Source of the DNA: Liolophura sinensis
Lineage: Eukaryota > Mollusca > Polyplacophora > Chitonida > Chitonidae
Assembly: GCF_032854445.1 (NCBI RefSeq)
Contig: NC_088305.1
Location: 21,676,955-21,740,954, forward strand
Length of the DNA stretch: 64,000 bases
Direction of reading: 5' to 3'
Position numbers and translations under genes: made by a program. The notes beneath the pieces were generated by a model, which did no database searches, was not told where the DNA came from, and saw only the letters and a list, made by a program, of their open reading frames with translations. This document shows, one piece after another, positions 24,171 through 36,300 of this stretch. Numbering within the stretch: the first letter of the stretch is position 1; every line of letters starts with the position of its first letter.

Positions 24171-25572
24171 TTCATCAAGGTTTTAGATGAGGCCTTTTCC
24201 AAGACTGTAAAGGTTGTGCCCAAAATACACGTACAAAGCGCCCAAAGTAGCCGTCCGAAAGACTTGACATTTTTCACTGCAATGAATGTAATAAACAAAA
24301 ATATTTATTTCATAATCCAAACTTGATGAGTTAATGAGGCAAGTGAGTTAATGAGATAAGATTATGCCAGATAACCCCCAAAAAGGCCTCTGAATGAGCA
24401 AGATTGTGCCTTTAAATTTTGAGTGTGGCGAAATTAAGGCCAAATATTACAATACAGGGTGTGCCGAAAATAATGTAATCTAAGCCTCTGTTTTTGCGCT
24501 TGAATTCAGCAGTGTTACAGCATATTAGTATTGTATAAATTATCATCTGCATATAGAGATCATTGTTCTTTGTCATCAAAAATGACACCTTTGAGCATGT
24601 TGGGGAGGGTTTTCTATCAAAGCGCCTACAGATTCTATTCAGGTGAGATGTTGTACATTTTACTGTGTTACATGTTCTAATCATCTATGACACTGTGATA
24701 CCTGCAATATGTAAATCAGCTCACCTGGTCTGGATTAGCAGTGTTTAAGGTCACATGATTGTCTAGGTCAGACTCACAATACTGATGTTCCACATAATCG
24801 TAAGCGCCAATGATTCATCTGTAAAATAGTCTAGAAAAATGGTATCTCAGAGGAGCGTATTTTATTACGGTTTTATGGATGAAGGAAACTGGAATGCCCA
24901 TAGTAAATCACCAACCTTAGACTCATTACTGACGAACTTTCTCATAGACAGCACAAAATACATGCAAAGAATTCCCAAGTTCATATAAATTCAAAAATTT
25001 ATATAAATCTGCCTAAGAAAAGTTGATCCAAATGTGCGACTTCTCAGTTTTTTTTTTTGGAGTATCTATTCTTTTGCATTATGCTGGGCTTAATGGTGGA
25101 TCAACATGTGTTAAATCGGCCCAAGCGGTGGACTCTGTTTTCTGTAATATGTCTCTGTTTCTGTATAGATGTGCACAGAAAGCAAAGAGGTTCACAAGCA
25201 CTGCAGCATAACGGCACAAACTGATGTGCTTTTTTGCACAGCTGGTAAGTGACTTGTTTACATTGGAAATCGGCACAGTTCTGTAGCCTTTACTCTCAGG
25301 GACTCTCGATGTTCATTGTCGATGTTGGAGGAGAGTGGTGCCTTTGCAAGTCTGGCTACGGATTTTATTTGGAAGGTATATCAGATACCAGACAAAGGCC
25401 GGTGGGTTCCTATAAGCTCTCTGGTTTCCCCCACCAATAAACCTGGTCATTGCCACATAAATATTATTTTTGGATACAGAATGAAACACCAGCGAAATGA
25501 AAAAAAAAAATACATGAATAACTTCAGTGATTCTCACTAGTGTATTGTACCACCGATTTTAATAGTTTTCAT
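24171..25572. other. 3' end of PGAP3 and non-coding DNA
   Basis: AATAAA at 24290-24295, about 120 bases after the stop, is a likely poly(A) signal. Beyond that only unrecognised short frames are present. Confidence 0.45.
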
Positions 25573-25683
25573 GTCAGTAACCGGCGGATGGTCGGGGGAT
25601 TCCCCTGGGCCATGCCTGGTTTCCTCGATATAAGTGAAAATACTGTTGAGTATAGCGTAAAACACCAATCAAATAAATAAAAT
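25573..25683 (+). mobile_element. SINE-1 tail, 5'-truncated
   Basis: AACCGGCGGATGGTCGGGGG, GGCCATGCCTGGTTTCCTCG and AAACACCAATCAAATAAATA match the 3' half of the family. About 15 bases of the body are missing. Confidence 0.75.
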
Positions 25684-25962
25684 ACATGTAATTTTTAAGG
25701 TTTCACTGCTTTTGTACATATCCTTATTATCCTGTATATCAGGTTTAACAAAATCTTAACTTGATGATCAATCAGCACAGTGTAAATTTTCAGTATTGAA
25801 ATTTGGTCTGTATACTTAGGACATAGTGGCTTTGGAGTGTATAAATTTTTAGAAGCTAAAGTAAGAGGGTTTCAGAGATATTGAGTGTCAAAGTACGGCC
25901 CATTTTTATATGCCCACCCAGTATACACCTGTTAAATACTAAAGAGATCACACCATCTGTCA

Positions 25963-25990
25963 TGGCGGTGTATGAGTATATACACCGCCA
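25963..25990. repeat. short perfect hairpin
   Basis: TGGCGGTGTAT, a loop of 6 bases, then ATACACCGCCA: an 11-base perfect stem, GC-rich in AT-rich surroundings. No gene end lies near enough to call it a terminator. Confidence 0.6.
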
Positions 25991-26659
25991 GCTTTCTTGG
26001 ACGATGTGTTTTGGATGATTATCTCTGTCTTGGGCAATCTGACTATATCCCTTCTAGTCAAGAGGAAAGAAATGCTCAATTTTTCAATGAACAGGGGATT
26101 TTGACCAGTCATAAGCAGCATGTTGAAAAAAAGGTCAATCAGATGTCCCTGCACATTCATCACAAATGTTCAATTGCCACTATTGCTTTCACCGAGAATG
26201 AAATGCTGGGACAGTGGATGTGTTTGGTAAATTCATCACTACAGTATATGTGGTATCCTTTGTCCACGTTAAAATTGGTCCAGTGTCTTGAAACAAACTT
26301 CAGTTTTCAGGCATGGGAAATAAGAGTGACAAGTTTCTTGTAAGTATAGTTGAGCAACTCAGTTGTTACGTTCTAGTTTGAGCGTATATATAAGTTTTCA
26401 TATCTTTTGTGAAAGTAAGTTTGTTGTGTGAAAATCGGACCTAGTGTCTGAAAGCTTGACAGATGCTGCCAGTTCTAGTCGACCTACGTAGAACCAAATT
26501 TAATCTAGTTAGACAGCACTAGGTGATAAGAATCGCAAGGTTTTGTCAGTTATTTGACAAATAAAGCGTAATTTTTGAGTTGTACGATCACTAGTCAACT
26601 TACTCTCAGCTTTACCCCAATTAGGCACTTCACAGAGTTGTGAAGGTTATGCATTTAGC
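25991..26659. other. unrecognised open frame and non-coding DNA
   Basis: A plus-strand frame of 123 codons (25972-26343) is open, but its product has no motif or composition I recognise. It is not supported by exon signals or neighbours. Confidence 0.3.
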
Positions 26660-26855
26660 ATTCCAGTCACTGTGAGTTCAAGCCCAGCTCATGCTGGCTT
26701 CCTCTCCGGTCTGGGAAGGTCTGCCAGCCAGCAGCCTGCAGATGGTCGTGGGTTTCCCCCAGGCTCTGCCCTCTTTCCTCCCATCACAATGCTGGCCACT
26801 GTCAACTAAGAATTTCTAGAATACAGCATTCTAAAAAAAATTAAAAATAAATAAA
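26660..26855 (+). mobile_element. SINE-1, 5'-truncated
   Basis: From GTGAGTTCAAGCCCAGCTCA through GGAAGGTCTGCCAGCCAGCA to TTTCCTCCCATCACAATGCT. The tail is partly lost. Confidence 0.8.
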
Positions 26856-27508
26856 TCAAATATTTAGAAACATTGTGTAATGCAAACCTTGTTGCCGATA
26901 AGGGTGTAAAATTCATATTAAGACACATGTAGTATCCACAGTTACTGGATTGAGATTGCCCCAGCATTGTCGCAGTCTTTACAAAAAAATATTGTAGAGT
27001 TGGGCATAAAATCAATTTGGTCATTAGGTGTTTGCGATTGGGGGGAGTTTGAATAGCATTGAATGCTTTTGTGTTGGATATTTTCAAACAACGTGAAGTA
27101 TAGGACAGGTACAATTGTACGGCTCAATGATGAAGTACTAGGTACATGTATACTGATTATAGTATTAATGCGAATGCTGTAGGCCTACTAAGATTAGCAG
27201 TATCTCGTATCCCTTTGGTTTTATTATTGTTTATGGTTTGTATGAATTTGTCATGTAAGTATGGCTGCTTGCTACACTCTGCAGTTGTTCATGTGTGAAA
27301 ATCATTATTTTTCTGTATGTTTCATCTGTGTTTAACTGAAACGTATATCATTTCCTACAAAAAATGTTATGTTAATAAAACCAAAATGTTTGATAATCAT
27401 TGCCTTGTTGGTAATAGAGTTTGTTATTAGAGAACTTTAAATTTCAGAAGGAACTTCTAAATAATTCTTCATATGGTTTCGCAGAATCAGATTTTCAAAT
27501 TCCTTTGA

Positions 27509-27592
27509 CCGGCCCTGATAGCACAGTTGGTAGAGCGTCTGCTTCGGGAGCGGTAGATCCAGGGTCATTCCTGGGTCGAGTCGCACCTGAGA
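27509..27592 (+). mobile_element. tRNA-derived SINE-2 head
   Basis: GGCCCTGATAGCACAGTTGG, then TAGAGCGTCTGCTTCGGGAG, TCCAGGGTCATTCCTGGGTC and a GAGTCGCACC end. An inverted copy lies at 37440-37541, so this is a repeat family and not a single tRNA gene. Confidence 0.7.
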
Positions 27593-27759
27593 CCTTAAAA
27601 GAGGAAGCTGTAACTTCCTCACTTGGCATTCAGCATGAAGGGGATAAAGTAAATTTTCCATTTTGTTTGCCACAAGCAGAATTTCAAATTTGTTTTGTTC
27701 AAGCAGCATTTAAAATATGTTTTCTGCAAATAAAGCTTTCCAGTTTATTTTCCTTAAGA

Positions 27760-27905
27760 GGGGCCTCTGTAGCCGAAGTGGAAAGTCTGCCAACAACCTG
27801 TGGCCCCCTGGGCCCTTCTTACTTTCCTCCCACCAAAGTGCTGGCCATGGCTGTATGAAGTGAAAAATTCTTGAATACGCCACATAATATCAATTAAAGA
27901 AAATA
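27760..27905 (+). mobile_element. SINE-1, internally deleted
   Basis: Starts with the family head GAGGGGCCTCTGTAGCCGAA, jumps to GGAAAGTCTGCCAACAACCT and ends TATCAATTAAAGAAAATAAA. Most of the tRNA region is missing. Confidence 0.7.
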
Positions 27906-28484
27906 AAATTTTTTCCTCCAATAAAGTTTCCAGTTCATTTTCCACAATTGGTTTGAACATTTTCCAATCTGTTACTCTTAATCAGGCTTTCCAGTCTGTT
28001 CTTCGCAATCAGTCTCCAATTTGTTCTTCCCAAGATCTTTTGTACGTGTTGTGTAACATGGCAACTAACATTTCATTCAAAAATGACATCAACATTTGCA
28101 GTTATGGCTAAGATGTCTTATAGCATCATAACTTTACAGAAATCGGCATTCTCATACACATGGATACTTCATGTCAATCTGGCTTTCGTTGAATGAGCAG
28201 CCTTCACAAAGTGCCCATTTAAATGGACATTCCTGTATGGTAATCGCTACTTGTAGTGCATTTTACACCTTCCACTGACAAAATGCTGGATTAGCGGCAG
28301 AGAAAGGTGTTTTAGTTGTTTTGGTTTGTTATTTCAAGAATTTTACACTTATAGGATCATGGTTGGAGGAAACAGAATTGACAGGAGTAAACCACCAACC
28401 TGTGAAAAGTTAACGATGAACTTTCCAATGTATGATGTTCAAATGGCCACACAAACCAAGGTCCCTCTCCGGATGTATGGGAGT

Positions 28485-28612
28485 AGGTCTGCCAGCATGG
28501 TCATGGGTTTCCCCGGGTTCTGCCGGTTTACTTCCACCATGATGCCGGTTACTGTCATATAAGTGAAGTACTGCTGAGTATGGCGCAAAAACAACATTCA
28601 AATAAATGAATA
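28485..28612 (+). mobile_element. SINE-1 tail, 5'-truncated
   Basis: GGTCTGCCAGCATGGTCATG, then TTTACTTCCACCATGATGCC and CATTCAAATAAATGAATAAA. Confidence 0.7.
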
Positions 28613-29038
28613 AAAATTTTGTTACCAAGGCCTCATGAAAAGGGATAGCGGGGAATAAAAGGCCGGGATTGAAAATGCATCTCATAAGGCTCAGTGATGG
28701 AAAGATGATGGAAACATATTTACTGTGCACTCAGCCACCTGGCTGAGCAGCAACCTACAAGGTGGGTGCTTAGTTTGCAGAAAGGCGTCTTTGGTAGATA
28801 AAGAATTAGTGCAAATCCTCGTTTGGTGTAGTTTGACAAAGGTCCATACTGCTGATTAAGTGCCGGAGCCAGATGCACGCTGAAGGGATTGGGCCTAGTG
28901 TGTGAACACATCCAGAACCCTTGTCTTGTATACCATTCTGGAATCAAACAGTGACTTCACTGACTGTAGGTCTGAGTGAGTATGATGCCTTTTGCTACGG
29001 AACGATCGAGGGCACCAGGAAATTTGTTGTTACTGTAA

Positions 29039-29165
29039 TTCTTCAACCTTTTCGCATGATTGCAAGATGTTAAATCAAGCATATTCTGAAGGCATTTTTC
29101 TATGCTGACCGATAAAATTACACTTTGTGTGAAGCCCTGAAACGGGCCAATCCAACCAATGTAGT
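29039..29165 (+). mobile_element. MITE-1, 3'-truncated
   Basis: TTCTTCAACCTTTTCGCATG start and the shared ATTCTGAAGGCATTTTTCTA and GTGAAGCCCTGAAACGGGCC. The right terminal repeat is missing. Confidence 0.7.
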
Positions 29166-29506
29166 AATTAGTAACCTTGTAATTACTACAAAAGAAGTGC
29201 CATCTGCCTATTTGAATACAATCTAACTATACATGAGCTATGGTTATTCATGATCATGGAAATTACTGGTATTGCTATTGAAGTAGGGAGAGGGCACTAC
29301 AGTTGTACAAAATGTACAAAATGCATTTGCCTTGCTCTAAAGTGAGTTTGTAGCTGCCTACTGTTGATGGAACTTGAAAAAGGCAGTATTATAGTACATG
29401 TATGACACAAATCGTGTAATAATGATAGTTTCTTTAACAAAACCACACTGTTGATGTGTTTGAAGTCAACTGATGAAAGTAATAATAATAATAAACAAAT
29501 ACATAC

Positions 29507-29563
<57 letters not shown>

Positions 29564-30321
29564 AAGATTTCTTGTTCAGTGTGTAAGAAATAAGCTGGGG
29601 GGAAGTCTCTGGTTTATCATCAAGAGTAATTCAGTTTAATACTTAAGGTTTTGGGTGTTGTATAAACAATATACAAATGCATACGACATATCACAGCTTT
29701 GGTACAGAGTCTAAATACACTGTGTGTACAACAATAACATACTTCACAAATAATATAATGCAGTGTGCATATGAAACAATAATCGTGGAATATTGGCCAA
29801 TAAATAGTCTTCAAAGCATGCTTTGTATTTCAGCCACACATACAGAAAACTGATTTATACTGGATATAACATATATGTAGTTATTTTTGACTCCAAAATC
29901 CTTCCCGCCTACCCCAACCGCACCCCTCCCCTTCCCCCCCCCCCCCAATGATATAAGTCAATGATAAATAATGCTACATTGGTGCAGGTAGAAATATATA
30001 CTGAAGAGCCCAAATTAAAACCTAGTGAAAATTCCAAGGTCGAAAATAATCTTGAAAGTGGAATGAGCACACTGAAGCGAATAACTGCCTTTTCTTTGTG
30101 ACATCTTCTTGCACAAACCGATGTCTGCTGAAGTTGTAAAATTACCCAACACAATTCCCTTCAGAACATCACTCTTTAACAAATGACATCAAATTATTAA
30201 ATACTAGTAGATGCCAAATTAAATATGCTCCATACGGGAAAATAGGCAAATAAAAGGTTAGAAATGTCAATAAAAAGTGTCTCTTTAGAAATGGTCTATA
30301 TCTTGATTATGGGTGTTTCGC
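29166..30321. other. non-coding; AT microsatellite at 29512-29560
   Basis: A perfect (AT)n run of about 49 bases lies at 29512-29560 and a C-run of about 14 near 29933. No genes are recognised. This is the 3' flank of the minus-strand CFAP210. Confidence 0.6.
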
Positions 30322-33300
30322 CTACCACACAAAACCGAGTCGCTGTTTACTATGAGACTTGCCATAGATGGCCCTCTTGGTCTCCTCTGTGCTGTCCCCA
30401 TGGAAGCTGGGCAGCTGTTTTCCTGTGTTGTCACACACCATGTAGCTGGGTCGAAGGCCGCCCTTCCCCAAGAAGATAGGGCCATTTCCACCCCCGGCGC
30501 CTTCCTTAGCGGCCTTCTTTAGTGGGTAGATGTTGCGGCCACCCTTGGCACAGTGCTCAATGACCTTGTTGGCATATTCCTGGAACTGTTGTTCCTCAAC
30601 GGCTAGAAGGTCAATGTTCTTCTGGTCTAGGGCCAGCTGATGGTTCCTCTCAGCCTCAGCCTTAAGACGTCTTGATTCCTGAAACAATGACGATGTTCAT
30701 ACAGAAAACTGGTATGTATGTATGTACATGTATGTGTGCTGAGGGTTTTATGCCAAACACCCAGGCATGACATAACATAATACTGACACCAGGCCACCCA
30801 GTCCTGTTTTTTTTTTCCGCTCTGAGCTCTCACTACTGAGTGCCAAGCAAAGCAGCAAACAAATACCTTAAAATTAAATACCATTTTTAAGTCTTTGGTA
30901 TGACCCGACCTGGGTTTGATCTCAGATCTCCCGATTTCAAGGCAGATGCTCTAACCATTAGACCACTGAAATGGTTCAGCAAACTAGTGAGAGTGCACAC
31001 AAATAAATGGAAGATCAATAGAGAGGTTACATGTGACATCACCACGATGTCATAACAACAGTCAGTCAGCCATACTGGATCTAAGCATCAAAGCAGACAT
31101 TCATATACCAGCTGTCAACTGTAACTGACATTCCGGGGAATTAATAGCAAGGCCGATTACAAAATCAATGTTCAACACCAAACAAAAAAGAACTAAAAAG
31201 CACTGGTATATAAAGTACGAAATTAGGACTTCAGGTGAAATACACTGGCAGAATTAATCAGAACAAATGGCACATGACACAGACTTCAGCTAACAGTCAC
31301 AGGGCATACTAGGAACTAATCCACTTACAGCTTGTTCCCCGTGGAAACTGCTAAGTTTCTGAGCTTCCTCCCTCCTCCTCCTCATCTTCTCTTCCTCGTT
31401 CTTCTGGAAAATCAGGTCAGCCTCCTGTCGAATTTGGATCATTTCCAACTCCTCCATCCTCTCCCTCTTTTTCCTGTCCTCAAGTTTTTTCATCTGAAGA
31501 AAAACAAAGGAAACGACTGACTGATTGAATGGGGTCACTTTTCTCAAATAGTGATACCTGCATGTTCAATGAAAATGTCGAAAATGCAACAGTTTGTGTT
31601 AACTGAACACTTGCTAGGTGTACCCAAGGTGTACAAATAAGAATTAAAATCTGATATTCAAAATCAAAACCATGCTTTGGGGAACAGGCCCAAAACCTAC
31701 ATGAAGGTCTATTTCCAAACCTAATACATAGGGTTAAGGCACCCAAACAAGAATTGATAATAATAACTCTTTACTACATCCAGTCGCAGGTTTGTTTTAT
31801 ATGGACTTGTTCTTCAATGTCTGCATGCACATGCAAGGTTATTAATGTAATGTAATGTAATAATGTTGTGTAACACTTTGCCTTTTGCAGTCATCATGAG
31901 AAACTGAATCATGAAAATTATGAGAAATCATAAAATCATGAAACCAAGTGAATGTTAAAATGTCTAGTATGGGAGCCCAAACATTTCATTAAGGTGCACT
32001 ACTTGCTTCTCTTAGGCCAGACAGATCATGTGACGCAGAAGTCTAAATGCTCCAATATTACATATCACGTGTGACAATGTGTGAAGAGCCAATCACGCAT
32101 CTAGCGCAAACATTTAGCCCGGGAGTGCAAAATTTAACTTTTGTGACAGAACATTTGGACTGTGCTAACTCATTGATCATCCAGTCCAGGGATTGAAATA
32201 AACACTGGTACATCAATCCAATTTGGGGGGGGGGGGGGGGGGGGGGCAGACAGTACTTTATCAACAGTTTATTCAGTCACCAGTGACCCAGCTGTAATTT
32301 TTCAACCTTTTCAGATGTTTGAAAGTTTTTTTCTTTCTCTTTAACTAAAAGACCATCTAATATTGAACAGGCAAGTATTATGTTTTACCATGTTAGGAAA
32401 ACAAGTGTTGGGATCTGGTGGGCCATTAGTTTACCCTAAAGGGGATAGGTAGTTTTCAGTGGGGTCAGTGTTTATGATGAAGCACGACAGTTGTCTTGGC
32501 CAGCGACATTATTTCCACTACTGTTTCAGCTGTGTATGGAGGGTTAGGGGATTGCTGGATTGTCAGGCACCTGGCCAAGGTCAGTGGTTACTCTCATCAC
32601 TGTGGCTGACTATCCCTAAACCTGACCGATGTCGTATTTATAGAGGAAAACTTCCTGGGCACTTGATCGATGAAAACCATTTCCGTTTATTTATTTATTT
32701 GATTGGTATTTTACGCCATACTCAAGAATATTTCACTTATACCATGGCAGCCAGTATTATGGTGGGGGGAAACCTGGCAGAGCCCAGCGGCAATCCAAAT
32801 GTAAATAACACTTGTAACCTCTGTTGACTACATACCTGTTCCTGCCTATGTGCAGCAGCCTCTGCTATTAACCGCTGCATCTTCTCCTCTTTCTCACGAT
32901 CCTCTCGGGCTTTCTTCGACTCAATCTCCTCCGTGGCCTTACCAATACGGTCATCCTCATCGTCTATCTTTTGTTTCATTTGTGCGCCAAGCTTCTCTCT
33001 AATGGCCTCCAATGTGGCCTGCTTCTCCCTGTGAAATTCAAACTGTGTAATAAATACGTGGAAAAAACACTGTTCAAATCTCATAAAGACTTCAGGCATT
33101 AGATAAATATTGATCTCTAGGAGATTACAGTTCAGAATTCCAGTATAAACTCTTCTTGGAATTCTCAAAATTCTAATCAAACTCTTTTTTGACAACAACT
33201 TAAGATACATATATATAATGTTATGTTTTCACAGACAGTTATCAAATCAACTTTTTCAGTGTATTTCAGCAAACATTCAGTAAGGAAAGGGATGTGAATA

Positions 33301-36300
33301 ACAAAGGGTTAATTTCCACAGGCCTATAGAGACAATTCCCAAGTGTTGCCATATTTACACAAACAAGGAATGTTTCCTAAAATTTATCATGGGCTGGAAT
33401 ATACTACACGAAGTATCATTTTTATTTATTTATTTATGTTTTTTTTTATAGTTATAAAGCTATTTCTTCAGCAGATGTTGAGGGGAAAAGTATGTCAGAG
33501 AGTTGCTTCCTTTCTAAGTGATAAACAACGGTGTGACAAATGTTAGGAATGAACGTCCACTGAGATATCACGAATCTTGTCACGAGCACACTCCTCATTT
33601 CACTGTCCTTAAAATACAATTTAGAAATCGCTTATCATGGTGAACACGAATGTTAAAATCATAACTAATTTCATGGAATTGTTAACCAACTGGCTGTCGT
33701 GCTCCTCAAAATGTAGAACAAAAGAATCATTAGTCAGCGATGAATCATGTGTAGTAATATGTGTGTTATTGTAATTAAGTCTCACTTGATTACTCTGTGA
33801 ATATATAACAAAATCTCATCTGTCAGACACTTAGTCATCTGAGACTTTGTAACATCAAACGCAGATTCATGCCACAGCCTGTCTTACTTCTGTAATGCCT
33901 CTTCTTTTTCAGCCCTGAGGACCATCATCTTTCTCTTGGCATCAGCAAATAATCGACACTCTTCATTTTCTTCCTGCAGAAAGAAAATAACAAAGGTGGA
34001 TTCAGTATGTACTTTATTCTTTATTCTATTAAGGGATTTTCTTTAGAGTCAGCTTTACCAGGTTAAAAACGATAACAGTAAAATTGGCCGATGGTGCACC
34101 TGGTGAGTCAGTATAATATAAACGAGATGTGTACCTCCTCTTGTTGTTTCTGTATCTCCTTCATCCTCTTTATGTCAACGATCTGCTGCCTGTTGTCCTC
34201 CATCATCCTCCTGCGCTCCTCACGTCTCATGTTCTCCAGACGTTCCTTCTCCGTGTTGTACTGGAAGGCCAGTTTCTTCAGCTGGTCTCCTTCATTTCGC
34301 TCGTTTTCACTTAGCTCGTTGGCCTCCTTCAAGTGCTGACGAATTCTAGTAGAGGAAACACAGTCAAATACCATAATCCTGAGGTGCAAGTTGTGGAAAA
34401 CAATGCAATTCATGCTGTTTGGAAATTAATACACACGCTGTCCCCTGATGACAAATATTTGGCTTTTGTATTTTGTGAGCATTATTCCAACAACAGCATG
34501 TACGAATAAAATTCACTAGTTATGGCTTGTTGACACTAGACCTCCAAAGCTTTGGACAAGTTTCAATTCTATACAGATCCTCCCGTCAACCAGGGGATAT
34601 CACTGACTCATAAAGGACTGGACCAATGCCACTGTTCATAAGTTAGCTTGCCCACTGAGGTCTTGGGTTCAAATCCAGCACTCGCTGCTTCCGCAGCAGC
34701 TTTCAGTCAGCAATTTAAAAGGTACCTGCTAAAGGGCGGGGAATTACTTATATGGCAATCCAGTTTCCTTTACCCATAAACCTGACCTAACCTAGGTGAG
34801 AATACATTGGTATGGCTGTAGAAACCAATCATAATGACAATTCTATGTACAAATTAGTTTGTGTGTTTACATCCAGCTCTTCCTGATTCGGCTGTTGTTT
34901 TAAGTTTAAAGATTTGTCAAGTACAAAGGTCAATGGTTTCCACCTGTCCCGGCAATCAGAAAGTTTCCTTCACCCATAAAAAACCTGACCTGTTTCCTCA
35001 TCATGTGTTATAAAAAATTCTACTAAACTATCTGTTACAAATAACTAAATCTAAGGTACATGGCAAACTTACTGAGCTGCCTGGAACGCTGCATTCTCCT
35101 GAGCCTTACGGATTCTCTCAGCAGCATTGTTCTGGTCCTCTTGGATGGAAGCCTCGTACTGATAGCGTGACTTCTCCAGCCACTCCTTGTCCCGACCAGC
35201 ACTAGCCAGCTTCCTCAATTGCTTCAGCTCCACCTGAGCCTCTCTCTCTTTCAGAACCTCTGTGAGCAACAACGCTCCCTGGTGGACACAAAGTTAAGTG
35301 ATTGTAAGTTTACTGATTTATTCCATTCTGGTTTAAACATCATAATCATGAATTTTTTCACTCTTTTCCACATGTTATGTACAGATATCAGTGGGAGACA
35401 AGAGTTCTTAAACGCACGAATGGACTTCACAAACAGCCAACCCTATCCAAGGCTGGGATTTGGACAAATTTCATAATGGAAATGAAATATCATTCACGAA
35501 AGAGACTTCATACTCTACTATAACATTTCCTCCTTGACTACAAAATCAGTCACACATCTGGGGATATTCTCTGATTTACTACTTTCTACAACATGACTTT
35601 TTGCGAGTACTGAACTCTTGTCCTACAATTTTTGCTTCAGTGTTGTCTACACCATACACTGATGATACATTGTAGGTACATGTATACTTCAATTTACTGT
35701 AATTCACCTGAAGTTTGGTACGTATAAATGGATTTTTGGAAGTGCATGAAGGCTTTGAAATGATACTTTTGGTGCCAAGAAGTTTTTCTGATATGAAATT
35801 AATCGAACTTTATAAAAAAATGTGGCCCTATGAGGTGGGTGAATCAATGAAAAAAATGCATCACTTGAAAAATGCTGAACTTTAGGTGAAATACGGTAAT
35901 CTATTTTAGTTATTAATGCCATATTCAATAATTTGTCACTTTAAAAGATGGTGGCGACTTTTACAGGTGGAGAGGAAAACCAGAGGGATGGAGTAAACTA
36001 CCAACATTTGAAAGGTTACCAGTTAAGTTAACTCCTCCAGGTGTGACAAATATCATATAATGTGTATTAAAGGATTTTAAGGCTTGGCACATGGCCCCAA
36101 ACTTACATGGAAACCCTTCACTCTGTCAGTCTGGTAATATTGTTGTGTTCTGGCCTTTTCTATTGCTTCTTTCCTCTGCTCAGCTTGGAACTTGGCCTCT
36201 TCAATGTCAATCTGACACTTTTCCTCTTCTTCCTTCTGTTCCCTCAGTTTTCTTGCCTCAAGTTTTCTTTGTCGAGAACCCTTTGCAACAAGTGTACAAA

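Noticed and set aside
25972-26343. 123-codon plus-strand frame
   Set aside because: No recognisable motif, no exon signals and no conserved composition; it was left as non-coding.
27509-27592. tRNA gene call
   Set aside because: A and B boxes are present, but an inverted near-copy exists at 37440-37541 and no clean cloverleaf is visible, so it is a SINE head.
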